Assembly (NCBI RefSeq): GCF_020829595.1
Contig: NZ_JAIVFW010000020.1
Span: forward strand, 1 to 64,000
Origin: Nostoc sp. CHAB 5844
Lineage (GTDB): Bacteria > Cyanobacteriota > Cyanobacteriia > Cyanobacteriales > Nostocaceae
Reading direction: 5' to 3'
Length of the DNA: 64,000 bases
How positions within the stretch are numbered: position 1 is the first letter of the stretch; each line of letters starts with the position of its first letter. The notes under the pieces are model-generated. The model was given only the letters and a program-made list of their open reading frames with translations, did not search any database and had not been told where the DNA came from. The translations under genes were made by a program, and so were the position numbers. Below, piece by piece: positions 41,019-50,249 of this stretch.

Positions 41019-43556
41019 ATGAAGCTTTTTAATAATCTTCTGACAGTAGTTTGTTCTCCTACTGTTCTATTGTGTGCTGCTTTCTTTGGAGCAGTTCCCA
41101 CCAATGCTGCTAATCTAGCCCCAACGAATACATCCCGAATAGCAACCTATCCAACAACAGTCAAAGACACCAACAATAACTCTGTTGAGAATGGTGGTTT
41201 AAAGAAATTTATCAACAACATCAAACTGGCTCAGACAACAACTACAGTTCAGACAGTTTTCACAACTCAAGTTCCTAGTGGTTCCGCTAATGATCGTCCC
41301 TACGAATTAGGAATGAAATTCCGCAGTAGCACAGGGGGAAAGATTAGCTCCATTCGTTACTGGAAACCTGCCAGCGAGACAGGAACTCATACTGGCAGAA
41401 TTTGGTCAGCAACAGGAACGCTGCTGGCTAGCGTTACTTTTAGTAACGAGACTGCTTCTGGTTGGCAACAACAGGCTTTGAGTACACCACTAGATATTCA
41501 AGCTAATACAAATTATGTGGTTTCTGTGAATGCCAATAGCTACTACGTTTATACTCAAAATCAACTAGCTAGTTCCATAGTCAATGGTAATCTTAGCTCA
41601 GTTGCTGACAGTAGTAATGGAGTGTTTAACGTAACTCGCGGAAACTTCCCGACTAACTCCTACCGGAATAGCAACTATTTTCGTGATGTCAGTTTTGTTG
41701 CCCAACAACCAACGCCAACACCCACACCAACGCCAACAACTTCCTGGAAAGAGCGGATTCTTAATGCTGATGGCACTATCAATTGGACAGAATACACCAA
41801 CGTAGCGCAGAACTATCACAAGCGCGAAATGATTGATTATCGTTTCGGGCCTAAATATAGTGATTTTCATGCTACAGAAGAATCGTTTCCGTTGGTGTAT
41901 CAGCCATCCAGTGATGGTATCCTTCGCAAAAATGCTGGCGCTTGGTGTCGAGTAAACCCAGGTCCAGATGGTGATCCAGGAGGTGCTTGGCAAACATCTG
42001 GTCAGATGCTGTTTTCGCCTGATCCGACTGCGCCAGCTGGGTATCAGTTTGGCTCGTCAAACATGAGAAATTCCGATGGTGCTATTAGCTTTACCGACAA
42101 TGGATTATGTTTAAGAGTCCGTGCAGAATGGATTGGGGATTGGTGGAATCGAAACCTTATTAGTAATCCTACAACTCCAGCAGTTAAACAATTTTATGAT
42201 GCTTCTGGTGGCACACTGCCGTTACCACCAATTGCAGCATCTCGTTCAGTTGGTAGTTCTTTGACTGGTTTTTTGGCATTCCAAAACGGACTGGTTGGAA
42301 TGACTGGAAATGGTAACGATGGCTATAGTACCTACCTTTCGACAAAACTTGATCCAGGCAAAATCCCAACAGCAATGGCGGTTAGTAACAACAACGAGTT
42401 TGTTTTTCTAACGGTTTGGGATACTGTTAACCGTAAAGGCCAGATAGCAGTATTAGCCGTAAAAACCCGTCAGATGGCACAGGAGCAAAGGTGGTACTGG
42501 GGACTGCCAGGATGGCCAGTTGTCAAAGGTTTGAAACTGATTGGTTATATTGATTTACCATTTGCTGCGCCGAATGCAATTGATGTGACAGTAGGTACTA
42601 GATTAGGAAATCCTAGAGGATATAATGATAATCTCAATGACGATTTGAACCTGCAAACTGTACGTGACAAGTGGTACAATACAGCATGGGATACTTCTTA
42701 TGGAGATAACTTCTGGAAGCAAACTGCTCAAGGTGGATATGTAGTCGTCAGTTCACGAGCAGAAAATAAAGTGGCATTTATTGATCTCCGCCCTCTGCTG
42801 AAGTATTACCGTAAGATACATTTGACTACTCAGGCAAACTTCGATCAAACTAAAAACGAAGGTACAGCTTCTAACCAATGGCCACATACGTTTAGTTATG
42901 CACCAGAACAAATACCAGTTGTCTCAAAAGTTCTGACTATCAATCAGCCAACTGCCGTAGCCACAGGAAACAGATGGAACGGTTTCAAAACTCCCAGATC
43001 AGAATACAATGGGGAAGTACAGAAGCCTCTTAAAACAGCATATATTGCTTCTATGAATGGCACGGTAAGTATGTACAACGTTGAGTCATTAATTCTTCCC
43101 AATACTACCGCTGCTGTTCCTGACACTGAGTTTAAATCTTTCCAAGTAGGCAGAAATCCAGTCCAAATGTTTCATGGATTTCATAGTACTTCAAGTGACG
43201 ATTACTATATAGTAAGCCGTGGAGATCGGTCTATCTATTATACTTACTATAATGGTACAGTCAAAGGGATTTTGCGTGATTCCCGCCTTAAAGATCCTGT
43301 AGGTGTAGCAGTATCTTTTGACATCGCTGGTTGGGGCGGGACTGGGCCTAATAAGGCAATGTATAGCTATGTTATGTCAGCGATAGACTTTGGTGGCAAA
43401 CAAATTGTTGACTACATGGTACAAGACGGGTTTAATTGGAATGGGGAACAGATAAAATTTGTCGGACCAAATGGAGAGAACCTGCTATTTATGCATGGAT
43501 TTTCCAGCCCGGTTAACGGTAATCCATTTATGGCCAACTTTGACGAGGTCATTTAG
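41019..43556 (+). CDS. Large secreted DUF4082 protein
   Basis: An 845-residue secreted protein. The signal peptide covers about residues 1-31 and ends TNAA. Residues about 78-230 match DUF4082 (YELGMKFRSSTGGKISSIRYWKP, GWQQQALSTPLDIQANTNYVVSV). A PTPTPTPTPTT linker follows, then about 600 residues that I cannot assign but which alternate beta strands in a propeller-like manner (GGYVVVSSRAENKVAFIDLRP, VGRNPVQMFHGFHS, YIASMNGTVSMYNVESL). DUF4082 is often attached to surface or glycan-active modules. It converges on the polysaccharide cluster, separated by a terminator. Confidence 0.7.
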   Translation: MKLFNNLLTVVCSPTVLLCAAFFGAVPTNAANLAPTNTSRIATYPTTVKDTNNNSVENGGLKKFINNIKLAQTTTTVQTVFTTQVPSGSANDRPYELGMKFRSSTGGKISSIRYWKPASETGTHTGRIWSATGTLLASVTFSNETASGWQQQALSTPLDIQANTNYVVSVNANSYYVYTQNQLASSIVNGNLSSVADSSNGVFNVTRGNFPTNSYRNSNYFRDVSFVAQQPTPTPTPTPTTSWKERILNADGTINWTEYTNVAQNYHKREMIDYRFGPKYSDFHATEESFPLVYQPSSDGILRKNAGAWCRVNPGPDGDPGGAWQTSGQMLFSPDPTAPAGYQFGSSNMRNSDGAISFTDNGLCLRVRAEWIGDWWNRNLISNPTTPAVKQFYDASGGTLPLPPIAASRSVGSSLTGFLAFQNGLVGMTGNGNDGYSTYLSTKLDPGKIPTAMAVSNNNEFVFLTVWDTVNRKGQIAVLAVKTRQMAQEQRWYWGLPGWPVVKGLKLIGYIDLPFAAPNAIDVTVGTRLGNPRGYNDNLNDDLNLQTVRDKWYNTAWDTSYGDNFWKQTAQGGYVVVSSRAENKVAFIDLRPLLKYYRKIHLTTQANFDQTKNEGTASNQWPHTFSYAPEQIPVVSKVLTINQPTAVATGNRWNGFKTPRSEYNGEVQKPLKTAYIASMNGTVSMYNVESLILPNTTAAVPDTEFKSFQVGRNPVQMFHGFHSTSSDDYYIVSRGDRSIYYTYYNGTVKGILRDSRLKDPVGVAVSFDIAGWGGTGPNKAMYSYVMSAIDFGGKQIVDYMVQDGFNWNGEQIKFVGPNGENLLFMHGFSSPVNGNPFMANFDEVI

Positions 43557-43592
43557 AATCCTATTTCACTATGACGTGAGATAGTTTTAGCC

Positions 43593-43627
43593 AAAACCTT
43601 GTACACAAAAATTCTGTACAAGGTTTT
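43593..43627 (+). terminator. Terminator between convergent genes
   Basis: AAAACCTTGTACA (43593-43605) pairs perfectly with 43615-43627 over 13 bp, and the stem extends outward by GCC/GGGC. The A- and T-rich flanks make it suitable in both directions. It ends the DUF4082 gene and probably the polysaccharide cluster. Confidence 0.8.
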
Positions 43628-43668
43628 TTGGGCTAAATACCTGCGATTTTGAACGTCACACCATAACA

Positions 43669-44502
43669 TTAATCGTCTCGATTATCTATACTGTTCTCAT
43701 CCTTACTTTTGTCTGTTTCAAACAGTACTGCATGAGAATCCTTTTTAGGTCTAATTTGACGAGCAATAGTACGAACCAAATTATCTACTGGATAAAGAAC
43801 CTTATTCATTACTTCATTTTTGCGACCTCGAAAAGAAGTCACATGGTAATAGTTTGTACCATCCGGAGATTCTTCAGTGAAATAGTAAATGTTGATTGAT
43901 TTACGAGTATCACCATCTGGGGTAATTACCTGACGATGACCATGCCATGATTGCTTATCAGTAGCAAAAATCAGCATACGGTTGAAAATTGGCAGTATAG
44001 CTACGGATTCAGACATATCTGGTGTCCATAGTTCTAAATGTCCGCCTTTTTCTTCTGTCCAGTAAGGATTAAGATAGACAAGTAAGTTGAGGCGACGATA
44101 CCAAAGTTCGACCGGGTGAGAGCTATTGTCAATGTGAACATTTAAGAAACTACCGTTAGCACCCTGAGCAAGTCCAGATGCGTACAGCTTCGGGTCAGCT
44201 TTTAAATTAGGAATATCTGTGATTTGCGACAGAATTTTCAGAAGGCGCGGCGATTGCAAATGTTCAAAAATTATTTCACTAAATATGAAATTAAATTTAC
44301 TGATGTCAGGATCTTGAGCTTTATATTGCCTTATATCTTTGAGCGTGTCCATTTCTTCCATTTTAGGGAAGACTTGGTAAGCTTGCATTGCTATATCTGG
44401 CTCTAAAAAACCATCAATAATTAAATGATTATGTGGTTTAGCTTCTTGAAAAGACCGAGCATATTTGTCAATATTTCTTTCCAAGAGTTCGTAATTAATC
44501 AT
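43669..44502 (-). CDS. 2-oxoglutarate/Fe(II)-dependent oxygenase
   Basis: A 277-residue protein of the prolyl-4-hydroxylase-like superfamily. The first ligand pair is visible as HIDNSSHP (His-x-Asp), the distal His in SWHGHRQV, and the 2-oxoglutarate Arg in DTRKSINIYYFT. LNLLVYLNPYWTEEKGGHLELW is the typical strand-loop. The substrate is unknown. Relatives hydroxylate proline, lipids or sugars. GGAGAGGG precedes the ATG well. It is the last gene of the cluster, 23 nt after the GT2 gene, so it may modify the polysaccharide or an associated protein. Confidence 0.85.
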   Translation of the reverse strand: MINYELLERNIDKYARSFQEAKPHNHLIIDGFLEPDIAMQAYQVFPKMEEMDTLKDIRQYKAQDPDISKFNFIFSEIIFEHLQSPRLLKILSQITDIPNLKADPKLYASGLAQGANGSFLNVHIDNSSHPVELWYRRLNLLVYLNPYWTEEKGGHLELWTPDMSESVAILPIFNRMLIFATDKQSWHGHRQVITPDGDTRKSINIYYFTEESPDGTNYYHVTSFRGRKNEVMNKVLYPVDNLVRTIARQIRPKKDSHAVLFETDKSKDENSIDNRDD

Positions 44503-44525
44503 TTTTTATCCCTCTCCTAGTTAAT

Positions 44526-45296
44526 TTACTGTTTATTTGTGAATTCTTCGTGTATTAAATTAATAGCAAGTATTAGTTCAGCAAGAGTTCTTTGAAAGGC
44601 ATAATACCAACCACGCCATCCATCAAAAATACCACCTTTAACAATTAAGCAGTAGATGAGGATGAGTAAGGGTGCAAGTAATTTCGTACGGCGCACTCGT
44701 TCTACAAAACTCAATTGTTCTAAAGGAGTTTCGAGTAACTTTTTTGTTTCCAATGCTGAATATTTTATTTCTGAGCTAAACCATCTACTGACATGTTTGC
44801 GATCATCGTGATAAATGTAGCTGGAAAGCTGTGCAGAATTGCCTTCTACCCAAACCTTATGAGCATGGCCATCTTCTTTATAAATAGCTTTTTCTCTTTT
44901 ATAGAGAACCTTCCTAGGTGGAAGTAAAGTACCACTTAGAGGTTTGCCAAAAACACAGTATTTGAACCTAACGCTGTAGCTGTGTATGTTAGTTTCTTCT
45001 GGCAGTGTTTGAATTTCTTGAATTAACTCTTCAGTTAAGACATAATCAGCATCTAGTGATAGTACCCATTCAGATGTAATTTTTTCTAGCCCATAGTTAC
45101 ACTGACCAGCAAAGGAATCAAATTGTTTTTGAAAAATTTGTACTTGAGGATAGGAACATAAAATTTCTAGAGTCTGATCTGTGCTGAAACTGTCAATGAC
45201 AACAATCTGTTTTGCCCAGATAAGTTTTTTAAGGGTACGCTCAATATTAGGTGCTTCATTGTAAGTAAGAATAAGTGGAGTAATTTTTTCTAACAT
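44526..45296 (-). CDS. Glycosyltransferase family 2
   Basis: A 256-residue GT-A-fold enzyme. I start at the ATG (MLEKITPLILTYNEAPN); a TTG 15 nt upstream is less likely. The N-terminus holds PLILTYNEAPNIERTL and VVIDSFSTDQTLEIL, and the DXD-like motif is LSLDADYVLTEEL. GHAHKVWVEGNSAQL resembles the WaaE/KdtX subgroup. The C-terminus has a hydrophobic segment (LLAPLLILIYCLIVKGGIFDGWRG) that probably anchors it to the inner leaflet. It acts in assembly of the repeating unit. Confidence 0.9.
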   Translation of the reverse strand: MLEKITPLILTYNEAPNIERTLKKLIWAKQIVVIDSFSTDQTLEILCSYPQVQIFQKQFDSFAGQCNYGLEKITSEWVLSLDADYVLTEELIQEIQTLPEETNIHSYSVRFKYCVFGKPLSGTLLPPRKVLYKREKAIYKEDGHAHKVWVEGNSAQLSSYIYHDDRKHVSRWFSSEIKYSALETKKLLETPLEQLSFVERVRRTKLLAPLLILIYCLIVKGGIFDGWRGWYYAFQRTLAELILAINLIHEEFTNKQ

Positions 45297-45347
45297 ACAT
45301 AATAAATCCAAATATTATTATAGCTAATGCGATTATTGATTTACATA

Positions 45348-46337
45348 TTAAGAACAAGCTGATAACTGACCAGCAACACATAATTGCTGAAATAGTAAAT
45401 TAGCTATTGCCTGATTTCCTGCTTCATTCAGATGTACCTCATCTCGAAAATATGTTTTTACTGTTGTCTTTGGTAAGCTTGACCAAGCCACTTGAGCATC
45501 AATTACAGTAACATTTAGAGATTTGAGTTTCTGCATTAATTCGAATTTATATTCAGGTGGGTTATTAGTGGGTTCTAAATTCCAAACTTCAGGTATAAAC
45601 ATGACAAAAATTGGAATTTTTTTGACACGACATAGCTTAACAATAGATTCTAAATATTGCATATTTTGTTGGAATTGGTGCTTGGGTTCAGCAGATGAAG
45701 GCGTTGGTGGAAAATCAGGAGAGAGAGAATTTTTTTGAAAAAACCCTAATAAGCTTGGCCAAGCGTAACGAATCCAAGCTTCCTGAATTGCTAGTAATGG
45801 ACGATGAGTAGGAAAAGCAGGGTTACGCCCCACAGGAGAACTAGTGCTAGTCGGCTGAACCAGATCGTTAGTGCCAATCTCTAAAATAACAGCATCACTT
45901 TGAAAGATGCCGAATTTGTTCAAATATCCTAATTGGTTGCCAATTCCCCATGAGCCAGCAGAGGCGTTGAGTACTTCGGCTCGATGTCCACTGGCCGATA
46001 ATTTAGACTGAAAAATTTCAGTGATTGTTTGCTGCTGATCGGTAGGATTACCACCATTGAGAACTGAATCACCTGTCATTAAAATTCTCAATACGCCCTT
46101 AGGCTTTTGTATAGTAATTTGCTCTGAGCGTTGGGAATACTGATTGTACTCTATTTTTTTGCCAAAACGAAAAACTTTTTGATTCGGTTGAAAGCGATAG
46201 CCTGTATCAGGATCGGCTTGCGATAAAATTGGATTTCCTAATCCAAATAAAAGTCTTAGAGAAATTTCAATAGCTACTAAAGTAACTATCATAAAGATAA
46301 ATATTTTATTTTTTAAAAAATTATATTTTTTTCTCAT
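45348..46337 (-). CDS. Membrane-anchored SGNH/GDSL hydrolase
   Basis: A 329-residue protein with an N-terminal membrane anchor (IFIFMIVTLVAIEISLRLLFGL). All four SGNH blocks are visible: MTGDSVLNGG (Ser), NASAGSWG (Gly), LEIGTNDLV (Asn) and FRDEVHLNEAGNQ (Asp and His). In polysaccharide clusters such enzymes remove or add acyl groups on sugars. The domain would lie outside the membrane. I start at the ATG; a TTG codon directly precedes it. Gaps of about 50 nt on either side suggest a shared transcript. Confidence 0.85.
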   Translation of the reverse strand: MRKKYNFLKNKIFIFMIVTLVAIEISLRLLFGLGNPILSQADPDTGYRFQPNQKVFRFGKKIEYNQYSQRSEQITIQKPKGVLRILMTGDSVLNGGNPTDQQQTITEIFQSKLSASGHRAEVLNASAGSWGIGNQLGYLNKFGIFQSDAVILEIGTNDLVQPTSTSSPVGRNPAFPTHRPLLAIQEAWIRYAWPSLLGFFQKNSLSPDFPPTPSSAEPKHQFQQNMQYLESIVKLCRVKKIPIFVMFIPEVWNLEPTNNPPEYKFELMQKLKSLNVTVIDAQVAWSSLPKTTVKTYFRDEVHLNEAGNQAIANLLFQQLCVAGQLSACS

Positions 46338-46396
46338 CAATTTTTTAGTGAAGTTTAAGAATAATTTTCCTATTTAGTTAATATTTGAACATTAAC

Positions 46397-47077
46397 TCAA
46401 AAATTATGTTGTGGTTTTCTCGCTTCTAAAATAACAGTATGCGGACAGTAAAGATCTGACTCTGGTTCTAAATGAAGAACTTTTGAATCAATCCCAAGCT
46501 CTGAAAAATTAGTTTCCTTAGAAGGAATACAAAAATTAATATCGACAAATCCAACCTTAGTAGCTAACTCTGCTAAATAACTTTCATCTAAGGCTGTTAA
46601 ATGTTCTCCTGCACAGAAAATAAAGTTAGTAAGCCTGCCACCAATGCTGTCTCTTCGTTCTGGAAATTCAGAAAACCAAGCAAAATCTTTCTCTAGATAC
46701 TTGCGACAAGCATTGCCCAGATGCGGAACACCAATTCTTATACCTCCTCCTGAGCGTAAAGCCTTAAACATCTCTTCAAACTTTTTTTGTAAAAGTGAGT
46801 CAGGCAAGTGTTCTAAAACATGGTGAGAATAAAATATATCTACCGAGCCATCACGAAAAGGAAGAGGAGAATTAAGGTCTGCCCACAAATCAATCTTTGA
46901 GGTTAAAAAATTAGCATCTAAGTTAACCCAACCAGGCAAATAGTTTTGTTGTCCTGGCCCAAGATGAACCTTTAAACCTGATGTAGGACATTTAATAGTT
47001 TTATATAACCAACCATTAAAGTGCATTGGGTACTGAAGGAGAAAGTAATAAAAGGATTTTAATGCTCTTGGTATCAT
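46397..47077 (-). CDS. Class I SAM-dependent methyltransferase
   Basis: A 226-residue protein with the SAM-binding start VHLGPGQQNYLPGWVNLDA, the VDIFYSHHVLEHL post-motif typical of the type 11 / Methyltransf_11 group, and FKALRSGGGIRIGVPHL. The target is not known, but the setting suggests sugar O-methylation. AGGAG lies six bases before the ATG. It is 22 nt downstream of a GT4 gene. Confidence 0.85.
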   Translation of the reverse strand: MIPRALKSFYYFLLQYPMHFNGWLYKTIKCPTSGLKVHLGPGQQNYLPGWVNLDANFLTSKIDLWADLNSPLPFRDGSVDIFYSHHVLEHLPDSLLQKKFEEMFKALRSGGGIRIGVPHLGNACRKYLEKDFAWFSEFPERRDSIGGRLTNFIFCAGEHLTALDESYLAELATKVGFVDINFCIPSKETNFSELGIDSKVLHLEPESDLYCPHTVILEARKPQHNF

Positions 47078-47099
47078 AGGAAACTCCTGTTAGCTATAT

Positions 47100-48287
47100 C
47101 TAAAATATACTTTTTTGTTTATTGAGAATTTTTGTGTATATTTGAATCATTTGACAAGTAATCTTTTCCCAAGTGTATTTATCTAAGATAAATTGACGAG
47201 CGCGATCGCCCATCTGTTTAGCCAATAAAGGATAATTGAGGCAATCATCAATAGCATTAGCGATCTCTAGTACATTTTGGGGGGTAACATAACCAAGTTT
47301 ATGCTGTTCAACTACAGAAGCCAATGCCACACCAGGGGTCACAATCACAGGAAGACCTGCTGCTAAAGCTTCTAATACTGCTACACCAAAGTTTTCTGAG
47401 TGAGAGGTGAGGACAAATAAATCTGAACCTTGTAGGAATAAGTTTTTGCTCTCACCTTCTAAAAATCCAGCAAAATGGGTGCGATCGCCAATACCTGCTG
47501 AGTCAACCAAAGACTCAAGTTCATCCTTGTATTCTGAAGAACCACTACCTACTACAACAAAGGTAAAGCGATGATGATTCAGTTTACCAAGGGCTGGAAT
47601 TAAATATTCCAGTCCTTTTTTAGGATGTAAACGGGACAAAAATAAAATGATTGGTTGATCAAGAGGAAGATTCAGGTGTTGGCGCAGACTAATACGAACA
47701 TTAGGGATAGCAGGAGGTATCAAGAGTCCGTGAGGTAAGACAAAGCCAGGAACTCCTAAATTCAGACGATTAGTTTCTTGCTGTTCTAGTTCAGAAGTGA
47801 AATGAATTGCTTGACTATGTTGAAGATTGGCTCTTTCAATTAAATCTAGATAAATTTGTTTTTTCCTAGCACTTTGTTGGAGTGACCATTCACACAGTTG
47901 TCCTAAAGGGCGAACAATATATGGAACTCCTTTTAATCGAGCGATCGCCATCGCTGCTGTCGAAGTATAAGAAAAAATAGCATGGATGTGTAGCAAGTCA
48001 TATTTGCTAACATTTTGCCATAACCATGTAGTAAATTTACTAGAAAAAGCAAACTCTCGGATGGAATGAATCTGAGGAGAAAAGCGGGGAAAAAACTGAA
48101 CCGGAACTTCCTTGTATTCTATCAGCTGACATAAAGGCACATCTAATAAATCAACTCCATTATCATTAGTTGTGACAATTTCTGCATCAACATTAAAATT
48201 GCCCAGTTCTTTGACTATCTCTTGTACTGCTTGACTGGGGCCACCTCTGACTGAGGCTACAGAGGGAATCACATGAAGAATTTTCAT
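47100..48287 (-). CDS. Glycosyltransferase family 4
   Basis: A 395-residue GT-B-fold retaining enzyme. The N-terminal half opens MKILHVIPSVASVRGGPSQAV. The nucleotide-sugar half has IILFLSRLHPKKGLEYLIPAL, VVVGSGSSEYKDELESLV, and the E-x7-E block FVLTSHSENFGVAVLEALAAGLPVIVT. Donor sugar is not predictable. It is the gene after asnB, with 124 nt between them. Confidence 0.93.
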   Translation of the reverse strand: MKILHVIPSVASVRGGPSQAVQEIVKELGNFNVDAEIVTTNDNGVDLLDVPLCQLIEYKEVPVQFFPRFSPQIHSIREFAFSSKFTTWLWQNVSKYDLLHIHAIFSYTSTAAMAIARLKGVPYIVRPLGQLCEWSLQQSARKKQIYLDLIERANLQHSQAIHFTSELEQQETNRLNLGVPGFVLPHGLLIPPAIPNVRISLRQHLNLPLDQPIILFLSRLHPKKGLEYLIPALGKLNHHRFTFVVVGSGSSEYKDELESLVDSAGIGDRTHFAGFLEGESKNLFLQGSDLFVLTSHSENFGVAVLEALAAGLPVIVTPGVALASVVEQHKLGYVTPQNVLEIANAIDDCLNYPLLAKQMGDRARQFILDKYTWEKITCQMIQIYTKILNKQKSIF

Positions 48288-48411
48288 GTTGTTATTTGTA
48301 CCTCATAGTACTCTTAAACCAATTTACTTAGCAGTACACTACAAATTTATTAAAATCTTGTGTTGAATGCAAATTTACTAATTTAATTAATTTTACATTC
48401 AAGAATAAGTA

Positions 48412-50241
48412 TTATTGATTAATTTGTTGCCACCAGTAATTTAGGATGGCTAAACTCCAACGCCGATACCAAAGTTTAGTATCAACTCCTGCATCAAATT
48501 TCGGGACGTTAAAATATTCTTGCCAATCTTGTTCTAACCATTTTTGAAAAGGAAATGAAAACCCGCGTTTGGGAAGGTTAATCAACCAACTGGGTAATTC
48601 AGGAACAGATTTAATTAAAGATTGTTTTTTATATTCGAGACGTATTTTGCTAGGAATCGCAGCAATAGTTTCTAGTAAAACCTTATCAACTAAAGGAACT
48701 CTTAACTCTAATGCCCACGCCATACTCATCACATCACTGTCTCGCAATAACTGGTTACGCATATAGCAGCTAAGTTCTAACAGACTGACTTCATCTTCTA
48801 AAGACGGAATATTAGTAGTATATTTAGCCGTTTTTGGAGAAACACAGCTTTCCCAATTGAAAGCGGCAATTAAAGAATTTGATGAGGAATATTTTAAGTA
48901 ATGTTGAATAATTCTGTGAGCTTCTTTGTAGGAAAAAATGCCTCTATAACTACCATAAGCTGCTGTAGTTGTTGGCTGTTGGGCTAAAAAGTCTCCTAGA
49001 CGCTTTTGTTGCGGAGATTTGCCCCAAGATGCTAATGCCTTACCTAAACTACTAGTTACAGGTTGAATTTTTTGGAGTTGCTGTCCCCAACGAACCATTT
49101 TTGGTACTTGTTGAAAGCTTTTATAACCCCCAAATAATTCATCTCCTCCTAATCCCGATAAAACTACTTTTGTGCCATCTTGGTGGGCTACTTGAGATAC
49201 ACAAAAAGTATTAAAGCCATCTATACTTGGTTGGTCAATACTTTGGAAAAACTGTGGCAATAAATCTCGCCCCAAAGATGCTGTAATTTTATATTCTGTA
49301 TGCTGAGTATCAAATACATTAGCTATTTTTTGAGCGGTTTCCCCTTCATTCCATTCATTTTCTTCAAAAGCAATGGAGTAAGTACGTAACTTACCTTTTT
49401 GGGTTTGACGTGCTAAAGCAACCACAGAAGTTGAGTCAATACCACCACTAAGAAATATACCTACTGGTACATCACTGACAAAATGGTGTTGAATCGAATC
49501 AATCAGAGCATTTCTAATCTTCTCATTGGCATCTGGCAAGGAGATTGCTTCTGGAGTAAAATCAAATTGCCAATATTGTTTTTGATTAATTTGACCAGCG
49601 TGCCAATGTAAATAATGGCCGGCACTTAAGCTGTAGATTCCTTCAATTAAAGTGTTTGGCTCAGGAACTGAACCACTTATTAAGTAGCCATACAATCCCT
49701 CCATACTCATGTTCATAGCAGGTAAACGAGATGCAAGGATGGCTCTAAGTTCTGAAGCAAAAACTAAGGTTGAGCCTGATTGCCAATAATACAGTGGCTT
49801 GATCCCTAAAGGATCACGAGCTAAAAAACAAGTTTTTGCAATATCATCCCAAATCGCAAAAGCAAACATACCACGGAAATAGTGGACACAATCAGAACCT
49901 ACTCTTTGGTAAAGTTTGAGGATTACTTCTGTGTCGGTTTGTGATTGAAACTGCTCCCCTTGGGTGATGAGATCCTGGCGGATTTTTTCAAAGTTATAAA
50001 TCTCACCGTTGAAAACAATCCAGTAACGCCCATCAGGAGTAGTCATGGGCTGGTGTCCGGCAAAACTGAGGTCGAGAATTGCTAAACGAGTATGAGCGAG
50101 GGCTGCTTGTTGTTCTTTGGCAATATAAATGCCCGAATCATCAGGGCCACGATGTCGTAGAGCCGCTTGCATTCCCTGAATGATGGTTTGCAAGTGATCT
50201 TGATACTGATTAACTGTCAGAATTCCAGCAATACCACACAT
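48412..50241 (-). CDS. asnB: AsnB-type glutamine amidotransferase
   Basis: The 609-residue protein has a class II glutaminase domain starting MCGIAGIL, so Cys2 is the nucleophile after Met removal, with RHRGPDDSG and NGEIYNFEKIR. Its synthetase domain has the pyrophosphate loop SGGIDSTSVV near 263 and LSGLGGDELFGGY. Free asparagine synthesis is possible. Its place inside a polysaccharide operon, eight bases from a GT4 gene, suggests instead that it amidates a uronic acid or similar sugar, as AsnB paralogs in such clusters are thought to do. Confidence 0.92.
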   Translation of the reverse strand: MCGIAGILTVNQYQDHLQTIIQGMQAALRHRGPDDSGIYIAKEQQAALAHTRLAILDLSFAGHQPMTTPDGRYWIVFNGEIYNFEKIRQDLITQGEQFQSQTDTEVILKLYQRVGSDCVHYFRGMFAFAIWDDIAKTCFLARDPLGIKPLYYWQSGSTLVFASELRAILASRLPAMNMSMEGLYGYLISGSVPEPNTLIEGIYSLSAGHYLHWHAGQINQKQYWQFDFTPEAISLPDANEKIRNALIDSIQHHFVSDVPVGIFLSGGIDSTSVVALARQTQKGKLRTYSIAFEENEWNEGETAQKIANVFDTQHTEYKITASLGRDLLPQFFQSIDQPSIDGFNTFCVSQVAHQDGTKVVLSGLGGDELFGGYKSFQQVPKMVRWGQQLQKIQPVTSSLGKALASWGKSPQQKRLGDFLAQQPTTTAAYGSYRGIFSYKEAHRIIQHYLKYSSSNSLIAAFNWESCVSPKTAKYTTNIPSLEDEVSLLELSCYMRNQLLRDSDVMSMAWALELRVPLVDKVLLETIAAIPSKIRLEYKKQSLIKSVPELPSWLINLPKRGFSFPFQKWLEQDWQEYFNVPKFDAGVDTKLWYRRWSLAILNYWWQQINQ

Positions 50242-50249
50242 TTAAAGTA

